A program made the translations under genes and the position numbers. A model generated the notes under the pieces. It saw nothing but the letters and a program-made list of their open reading frames with translations. It made no database searches and was not told where the DNA came from. Positions 58,660 through 64,000 of a DNA stretch of 64,000 bases are shown in pieces. Numbering within the stretch: the stretch's first letter is position 1; the number at the start of each line of letters is the position of its first letter. The stretch comes from Bog-473 sp963726005 (GTDB taxonomy: Bacteria > Actinomycetota > Acidimicrobiia > Acidimicrobiales > RAAP-2), in the NCBI GenBank assembly GCA_963726005.1, contig CAVSAT010000012.1, positions 62,001 through 126,000 on the forward strand, written 5' to 3'.

Positions 58660-59166
58660 GGGCGGCGGCGGGCGAGCCCGTGGTCAGTTGCGCTCGTCAT
58701 CGCGGCAGGGAAAGGTGTCTGATGTTCCAGGCTCGTTCGTCGTCGTTTTCGTGATGAGCCCGCACCGGGAAGGCTCGCCGGCTGCGGCCAGAGGAGGCCC
58801 GAACCTCGAACAGCCGCGTTGCGCAGGTTACCGCGGCCGATGCCTGCGCCCTCTCGGTCCGTGCACAAACGCACGACGGGGATTACCCGCAACGCAACTG
58901 CAACCCAAGATGTGCGCGCTACAGATGGCGCCTGGTCACGCCGAGAACGCATGGAGAACATTTGCCGGGGTGTCGCGCCGGACTCGTGCTCCATCCCTGG
59001 TCACGGCCAGCGCTCGGCCTCCCGACGACGAGTGATGGAGTCCGCCGCAGCGGGTCACGGCCGGTAGACTGACGTCCTCACCGGAACGAGTGCTTTGCGT
59101 GTGAGGGCGTGCCTGGAGCGCGCATGTCATGACTTACGGCACTGTTACGCCCGGTGGGATTCCGCT
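58660..59166. other. Intergenic region, RNase D / GGDEF gene
   Basis: 507 bases between divergent genes. TAGACT at 59065-59070 could be a -10 element for the downstream gene, with no good -35. Open frames here lack codon bias and motifs. Nothing else was recognised. Confidence 0.4.
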
Positions 59167-59865
59167 ATGAGTGAGGAATCGGTAGCGGAGGGGGACAGCG
59201 TGAAGAGGGCCAAGGACGAGCTTGGCGGGAACGGTGAGGACGCGGACATCGCGCCGACCGATCGTGATGCGAGGGCCCCCTCAAGCTCCGGAACATCGAA
59301 TGGCGGGAGCGTCGAGTCCATGCTGCAGGAGTTCAGTTCCACTCGGGCCGACGCGCCGCCGCCTGGACGCGCGCAGCGCACGGGCAAGTACGACCAGTTG
59401 TGGCAGCTTTCCATGGCCGATCCATACACGGGTCTGGCGAACCAGCTCCTTCTGCTCGACCGCCTGACCCAGGCGTTGGTGCGGCGGCGACGCCACGGGG
59501 GCGAGGTGGTGGTGTGCCACATCGACCTGGACAACCTCGGCGAGATCAACCTCGACCTCGGCTATACCACGGGGAACACCGTCCTGTGTGAGGCGTCGCG
59601 CCGCCTCACCTCGGTCCTTCGTGCCGAGGACACCGTTGGCCGGATCGGGGGAAGCGAGCTCGTCGTTGTCGTGACCGTGAACGACGAGCAGGCGGTCGGC
59701 CCGCTGATGCGACGCCTGCAGCACACACTCGACGAGCCGGTCATGGTGGGCGGACAGGACATCCGGCTCCACTCTTCTCTCGGGGTGGCTATTGCCGTGG
59801 ACGCCGAGTCCGCGGAGGACGTCCTCACGCGGGCCGACCGGTCCACCCGCGTGACCAAGCGCTGA
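59167..59865 (+). CDS. Degenerate GGDEF-domain protein
   Basis: Product of 232 residues. A disordered N terminus of 75 residues is followed by a GGDEF fold: LSMADPYTGLANQLLLLDRL, then VVVCHIDLDNLGEINLDLGY (metal-binding Asp) and VGRIGGSELVVVVTV. The catalytic GGDEF has become GGSEL, so diguanylate cyclase activity is unlikely. It may bind c-di-GMP or GTP, or act as a scaffold (inference). No sensor or EAL domain. ATG 59167 chosen by position; a short in-frame upstream extension is possible. Confidence 0.82.
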   Translation: MSEESVAEGDSVKRAKDELGGNGEDADIAPTDRDARAPSSSGTSNGGSVESMLQEFSSTRADAPPPGRAQRTGKYDQLWQLSMADPYTGLANQLLLLDRLTQALVRRRRHGGEVVVCHIDLDNLGEINLDLGYTTGNTVLCEASRRLTSVLRAEDTVGRIGGSELVVVVTVNDEQAVGPLMRRLQHTLDEPVMVGGQDIRLHSSLGVAIAVDAESAEDVLTRADRSTRVTKR

Positions 59866-60349
59866 CACCGGAGTCAACGGCTCCCGGGTGCCACGTCGCG
59901 CCTTCGGCTGATGACCTCGGTACGGCCTTGGTTGGTCGATGCCTGCGTCAGTGTCGATCCCGCACTTGCATCACGAATCGTCAGCGCGGAACCTGCGGTT
60001 CTCGATTCGGGTGCGTGGAGCACGGTTCGTGCGGAATCGGGCCAAAACGGGACATCGGAAAGGGCGACAGACTGGCCGTGGCACCCCCGGGTTGCTCATC
60101 GCCATTCGCAATGCAGTTTCGATGTCTGCGGGCACAGATGGCCTCCCCTTGGCCCATATCCCAGCTTGTACGGCTCGCACCCCACCGGGGCCGCGTGCCT
60201 AGGCACAGTCAGAGTGTTCGGGTCCTGCCTGCCCATCGTGCCTAACGATCGTTGGGGGTTCCTGGCGCACGATAGGGCGTATCGGCTCTATCCAAAAGGG
60301 GAATATCGGCTCTACTCCCCTCGCCCAATTCCGGCAAAATTATGTCGCG
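59866..60349. other. Intergenic region with direct repeats
   Basis: 484 bases. Contains the 10-bp palindrome AACGATCGTT (60244-60253). Near the 3' end are two copies of TATCGGCTCTA (60280-60290 and 60304-60314) 24 bp apart, upstream of the small gene at 60350. They may be a regulator site. No gene was recognised. Confidence 0.5.
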
Positions 60350-60685
60350 ATGTCGATGTACAGCGAATTGCTCGGCGGCCTGTGTGCCGACGTGGACCCG
60401 TTACCGCTGCCGAACTCGCGGGATGAGCTCGTCGTCATTCTGTTGCAGTGCCGCCGACGCCTGAACGGGCACAACGCCGCCGAGCACGTCATGGCGGAAG
60501 ACCTGGCGCTCGAGCTCGATCACGACCGCATGCTGCTGCGCCTGTGTACCGCGATGGGCATTGAGAGCGACCCGAGCCGGTTCGCGAACCCGCTGGCCGA
60601 ACGCCAGCGGCTCGAGGATCTGCTGCACATTGCGGGCGTCGACTTCCGCACCCTCGACGACAACCGTCGGGTCAAGGTCGCCTAA
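60350..60685 (+). CDS. Hypothetical protein
   Basis: Product of 111 residues, mostly helical and charged, without membrane segments (SRDELVVILLQCRRRLNGHN; LALELDHDRMLLRLCTAMGI). No family recognised. ATG 60350 has no clear ribosome site; a second in-frame ATG follows at 60356. Convergent with the response regulator. Two direct repeats lie upstream. Confidence 0.55.
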   Translation: MSMYSELLGGLCADVDPLPLPNSRDELVVILLQCRRRLNGHNAAEHVMAEDLALELDHDRMLLRLCTAMGIESDPSRFANPLAERQRLEDLLHIAGVDFRTLDDNRRVKVA

Positions 60686-60704
60686 CACCGGTCGGCGCCG
60701 CCGC

Positions 60705-61361
60705 TCAGGACTTGGGATTGGTGGCCTTGCGCTCGGCCAGGACGGCGGCGTAGACGGCCGCCTCGGTGCGGCGGCGCATTCCCAGCTTCGACAGCAGGCT
60801 CGAGACGTAGTTCTTCACCGTCGCTTCGGCCAGGAAGAGCTGCTCGGCGATCTGCCGGTTGGACTGGCCCTGGGCGATCAGCTCCAGGACCTTGCGTTCC
60901 TGGGGGGTCAGGACGGTCAGGCGAGACTCTGCTTCCTGGTCCTTTCGTAAACGGTCGAACAATTCTTGGGTCAGCACGGGGTCGAGCAGGGACATGCCCT
61001 GGCTGACCCGTCGGATGTCGCCCAGGAGGTCCCCGCCCCCGATCTCCTTCAGCACGTAGCCCGAGGCCCCCGCCATGATGGAAGAGAAGAGAGCATCGTC
61101 GTCGGAGTAGGACGTGAGCATCAGGCAGCGGACCTGTGGCGCGACCGACTGGATCTCGCGGCAGACCTCGATCCCGTTCCCATCGGGGAGGCGGACGTCG
61201 AGTATGGCCACGTCAGGCTCAAGATCGCGGATCAGCTTCAGGCCCTCTTCGGCCGTCCCGGCCTCGCCCACGACATCCATGTCCCCCTCGCCCTCGAGCA
61301 GCGTCCGCAGGCCCGTCCGGACCAACTCGTGATCGTCGAGGACGAACACTCGAATCCCCAT
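60705..61361 (-). CDS. NarL/DevR-type response regulator
   Basis: Product of 218 residues. The receiver domain has VFVLDDHELVRTGL (acidic pocket), DVAILDVRLPDGNG (phospho-Asp), LMLTSYSDD and the Lys in GYVLKEIGGG. The LuxR-type helix-turn-helix ends with LTPQERKVLELIAQGQSNRQ and AEATVKNYVSSLLSKLGMR. This closely follows DevR/DosR architecture. Divergent from the sensor kinase gene 103 bases away, which is its probable partner. Confidence 0.92.
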   Translation of the reverse strand: MGIRVFVLDDHELVRTGLRTLLEGEGDMDVVGEAGTAEEGLKLIRDLEPDVAILDVRLPDGNGIEVCREIQSVAPQVRCLMLTSYSDDDALFSSIMAGASGYVLKEIGGGDLLGDIRRVSQGMSLLDPVLTQELFDRLRKDQEAESRLTVLTPQERKVLELIAQGQSNRQIAEQLFLAEATVKNYVSSLLSKLGMRRRTEAAVYAAVLAERKATNPKS

Positions 61362-61464
61362 GCGCCCAATATGCCACGGGCGCAGGCACGGGTCCGACCG
61401 TGGCGGCCCCCGTTTGGCGTTCTCCGGTGTTCGCAGACCCCACCCGCATCTATCCTGGCGGGCC
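61362..61464. promoter_or_regulatory. Divergent promoter of the two-component pair
   Basis: 103 bases. TATCCT at 61450-61455 lies nine bases before the kinase GTG, so its mRNA may be nearly leaderless. No DosR-type box (GGGACT...AGTCCC) was found. Confidence 0.45.
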
Positions 61465-62649
61465 GTGCAGCCCTTCGACCGCATCGACGATCCCGTCAGG
61501 CTGCGACGGCTCGTGCAGGCAATTCTCATCCTCGATGGCGAGCTGCATCTGCCGGTGGTGCTCCGAAGGATCATTGAAGAGGCGTGCGACCTCGTCGACG
61601 CGCGCTACGGGGCACTCGGCGTGCTGACCGAGGACGGTCGGGCACTGGACCAGTTCGTCACGGTGGGCCTCAGCGACGAGGAGGAGCAGGCCATCGGCCC
61701 ACGCCCTACCGGTCGGGGCGTCCTGGGCACGCTCATCGCGGACGAAAAGCCGCTCCGGCTGGCCAATACCGCCCACAGCCCCGACAGCTTCGGGACGCCG
61801 GCCCATCACCCCACCATGACCACTTTCCTGGGGGTTCCCATCCGGGTCCACGGCGAGGTCTACGGGAACCTGTACCTGACCAACAAGAAGACCGCAGCCG
61901 AGTTCTCCGATGTCGACGAGGAGCTTGTGCTCGCACTCGCCATGGCGGCGGGCATCGCCATCGAGAACGCCCGTCTCCACGGACTGGTGCGCGATCGCGC
62001 GCTGACCGAGGACCGGGACCGGATTGCCCGGGACCTCCACGACTCTGTCATCCAGCGCCTGTTTGCAATCGGGCTGTCGCTGCAGGGAACGGCACGCCTG
62101 GTGGAGAGGCCCGAGGCCGTCATGCGCATCGGGGAAGCGATCGACAAGATCGACGACACGATCCGTGAGCTCCGCAAGGCGATCTTCGACATTGAGCTCA
62201 CGATCAGCAAGGAGGGCCTGCACCCCAAGGTTCTCGACCTCGTGCACGAGCTCCGCCCAGTGCTCGGGATCCACCCGCAGGTCTCGTTCAGCGGCCCGGT
62301 CGACGTTGTCGTGACCGGTCCCCTGGCCGAGGAGGTGCTGGCCGTCCTGCGGGAGGCGCTGACCAACGTCGGCAAGCATGCCCGGGCCTCACAGGTCGTG
62401 ATCACGGTGGCGGCTGGTGAAGAGCTACGCCTCGTCGTGGCGGATGACGGACACGGCATGAGCGGGCCGCCCACAGGACTTGGCCTGAGGAACATGCGCC
62501 AGCGCGCGGAGCGACTCGGCGGCGGCGTCGAGCTCGGCACGTCCCGAGAGGGAGGCACCCGGCTCACATGGCACGTGCCGATCGGCGTGGCGGACGACGG
62601 CTCCACGGCGGGGCGACCGCTTCCTGAGGGCTCGGTCCGGGAACGCTGA
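61465..62649 (+). CDS. GAF-domain sensor histidine kinase (DevS-like)
   Basis: Product of 394 residues. One GAF domain spans about 30-185 (VVLRRIIEEACDLVDARYGA; FLGVPIRVHGEVYGNLYLTN), then the HisKA_3 dimerisation box RIARDLHDSVIQRLFAIGLS with the phospho-His. The ATPase domain has LREALTNVGKHARAS (N box), VVADDGHGMSG and GLGLRNMRQRAERL. Mycobacterial DevS/DosT have two GAFs with haem in the first; here only one is present, so the signal is uncertain. GTG start at 61465. Confidence 0.9.
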   Translation: MQPFDRIDDPVRLRRLVQAILILDGELHLPVVLRRIIEEACDLVDARYGALGVLTEDGRALDQFVTVGLSDEEEQAIGPRPTGRGVLGTLIADEKPLRLANTAHSPDSFGTPAHHPTMTTFLGVPIRVHGEVYGNLYLTNKKTAAEFSDVDEELVLALAMAAGIAIENARLHGLVRDRALTEDRDRIARDLHDSVIQRLFAIGLSLQGTARLVERPEAVMRIGEAIDKIDDTIRELRKAIFDIELTISKEGLHPKVLDLVHELRPVLGIHPQVSFSGPVDVVVTGPLAEEVLAVLREALTNVGKHARASQVVITVAAGEELRLVVADDGHGMSGPPTGLGLRNMRQRAERLGGGVELGTSREGGTRLTWHVPIGVADDGSTAGRPLPEGSVRER

Positions 62650-62693
62650 GAGGCGGCGAGCCGACTCTCAGGAGATCCCCGGATTAAGGCCAG

Positions 62694-64000
62694 TCATTGC
62701 ACCTGCGGTCGCCCCGATGACCGCACGGAGCAGACCTCCGCGAAGCCGTCCTCGATGCAGCCGGCGAGCTTCGGGCTGTCCGGGACGGCCGCGACGTCTG
62801 CGGTCACGGTGATGCAGACCCGATCCATCGTGGAGATCAGTGACACGCTCAGGGCGGCCCCCGAAGGAGGCGACACGGCGTAGATGCCCTGCACCGCCGC
62901 GCCGGCCAGAGTGACGGCGAAGGGGGGGCCGGGGATGTTGGTGACGCAGACGTCGTTGCCCAGCAGCATCGACCCCCACAGTCCGCGGGCGACAACGGAC
63001 GGCAGCGCGCTCAGGCCGGTGGCGAGCACGTCGCTCACCGACAGCCCTGGGGCGTTCTTCCACTCCTCGGCCACCCGCCTGACTTCGGCGACGGAGTCGG
63101 CGACATCGGCGTGGGTGGGAATGACGAACCGAGCGGGAACGAAGTGGTTTCCCCCGGCCTGATCGCCTTGCGTGCGGACGTTCACCGGCATCAGGGCGCG
63201 AAAGCCCGGGGACACAACCCCGTGCTGCTCGTGGTAGAGAGCCAGACCGCGTATCACGGATGCGACGAACACATCGTTGATCGTGCCGCCCCACGCCCTC
63301 GCGGCCTGTTTTACCGTCTGGAGATCGAGGTCGAAGACATCGGCGTGGCGCCGGAAACTGCGCCCGGTCATGATCGGAGAGAGCGGCCTGCCAGCCGGCG
63401 CCATGAGCCTGGCGACCGACGTGCCCAGCTCGGCCAGCCGGCCGAACGAGCGGAACGGATGCAACACCGCGTCCATCGCATCGTCGACCAGCCGGACCGC
63501 GTCGGGCAGGTCCCCCATGCGCGGCAGTTGCGACCGTCCGCCCTCCTCCGCCTCAGGCACCGTACGCACCCGAACGCCGGCCCGGGCCGGCGCATCGAAG
63601 AGGTGGGCGAGGACCGCGAGGCCGCCCACGCCGTCAATAAGCGAGTGGTGGACCTTCATCACGAGGGCGGCGGCGTCCGCGTCCACGCCCTCGACGAGTA
63701 CGGCCTCCCAGAGGGGCAACGCCGGATCGAACCCACTGGTCGCCATCGTTTGCGCCAAGTCGAGGACGTCCCGCAGCCCACCGTGGTCGGATAGGCGCAT
63801 CCGCCGCAGGTGGACGTCGAGGTCGAAGTTCTCGTCCGGCACGAACTGGGGCCGGCCCCGGCCCGGCGCCCGGTTGACCGCCCTCGACCGGAGGCGGGGC
63901 ACGATCTCGGTCAACGAGTCCACACGCGCCCGAACCTCGGCCCAGCCGGGCGTCGAGTCGAGCACCAGCAGCGCCACGATGGTCGGGCGCATGACCGGAT
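62694..64000 (-). CDS. Wax ester synthase/diacylglycerol acyltransferase, 5' end cut
   Basis: At least 435 residues are in the window. The catalytic motif is VMKVHHSLIDGVGGLAVLAH (HHxxxDG). The C-terminal domain has RALMPVNVRTQGDQAGGNHF and VCVTNIPGPPFAVTLAGA. The frame is open to the window edge. The usual N-terminal start (about 25 residues before RPTIVALLVLD) is missing, so the gene is partial. WS/DGAT enzymes make triacylglycerol or wax esters for storage. In M. tuberculosis tgs1 lies close to devR-devS, and this gene follows the DevS-like kinase. Confidence 0.9.
   Translation of the reverse strand, partial: PVMRPTIVALLVLDSTPGWAEVRARVDSLTEIVPRLRSRAVNRAPGRGRPQFVPDENFDLDVHLRRMRLSDHGGLRDVLDLAQTMATSGFDPALPLWEAVLVEGVDADAAALVMKVHHSLIDGVGGLAVLAHLFDAPARAGVRVRTVPEAEEGGRSQLPRMGDLPDAVRLVDDAMDAVLHPFRSFGRLAELGTSVARLMAPAGRPLSPIMTGRSFRRHADVFDLDLQTVKQAARAWGGTINDVFVASVIRGLALYHEQHGVVSPGFRALMPVNVRTQGDQAGGNHFVPARFVIPTHADVADSVAEVRRVAEEWKNAPGLSVSDVLATGLSALPSVVARGLWGSMLLGNDVCVTNIPGPPFAVTLAGAAVQGIYAVSPPSGAALSVSLISTMDRVCITVTADVAAVPDSPKLAGCIEDGFAEVCSVRSSGRPQVQ

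Noticed and set aside
58628..59035. Open frame in the RNase D - GGDEF gap
   Set aside because: Overlaps the start of RNase D, lacks a ribosome site, and its amino acid composition is that of random GC-rich sequence.
59911..60426. Open frame upstream of and across the small gene at 60350
   Set aside because: No family resemblance and a mixed composition with many rare residues. It conflicts with the better-supported gene at 60350.

Overview
The window is a single high-GC stretch with actinobacterial gene families throughout. Its core reproduces the chromosomal origin region of Mycobacterium tuberculosis almost gene for gene: pcnA, a DUF6049 protein, murJ, trxB, trxA, cwlM, parB, parA, rsmG, jag, yidC, yidD, rnpA, rpmH, dnaA, dnaN, recF, DUF721, gyrB, gyrA. 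The 42-residue GYWLVAADGGIF-type repeats and lineage-specific companions suggest Acidimicrobiia or a near relative. That placement is inference from gene content, not phylogeny.

Layout. 80-3174 (+) is a polymerase / PHP phosphoesterase / ATP-ligase operon. 3179-5121 (-) is an amidohydrolase and class II aldolase pair. 5279-6214 (+) is a DMT-type membrane protein. 6257-10287 holds a TetR regulator and two divergent DHA2 drug exporters, all full of single-base frameshifts. 10418-14556 (+) is a methylamine-dehydrogenase-like (Mau-like) redox cluster whose Tat-exported, Cys-rich product is fused to six propeller-like repeats. 14616-15461 is a HAD phosphatase. 15421-18835 (-) is dnaB and rplI-rpsR-ssb-rpsF. 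18926-20163 (-) is panB and DUF5318. 20327-22098 (+) is padR and ino1. 22140-31323 covers cell envelope and redox genes. 31495-37558 (-) is parB to rpmH, with two perfect parS sites. 37803-46682 (+) is dnaA to gyrA, with the oriC candidate between dnaA and dnaN.

The right arm carries lepB (-), a frameshifted D-aminoacylase-type hydrolase (-), a long-form dCTP deaminase (+), a chaplin-like repeat protein with an LATTG sorting motif (+), and two membrane-anchored low-complexity proteins. It continues with an aldo/keto reductase, an acyl-CoA synthetase, RNase D (-), a degenerate GGDEF protein, a divergent DevR/DevS-like two-component pair, and a WS/DGAT acyltransferase cut by the window end.

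The core genes connect initiation (DnaA, DnaB, DnaN, RecF, gyrase), origin segregation (ParA/ParB/parS), membrane insertion (YidC/YidD/Jag), and cell-wall regulation (MurJ, CwlM). The most promising undescribed system is the Mau-like cluster. The polymerase-PHP-ligase operon and the chaplin-like protein come next.

Sequence quality matters here. Single-base frameshifts occur in rpsR and rnpA, which cannot be lost, so some indels are probably consensus errors. Their density at 6.2-10.3 kb is far higher than elsewhere. No tRNA, rRNA, CRISPR array, insertion sequence or prophage was recognised.
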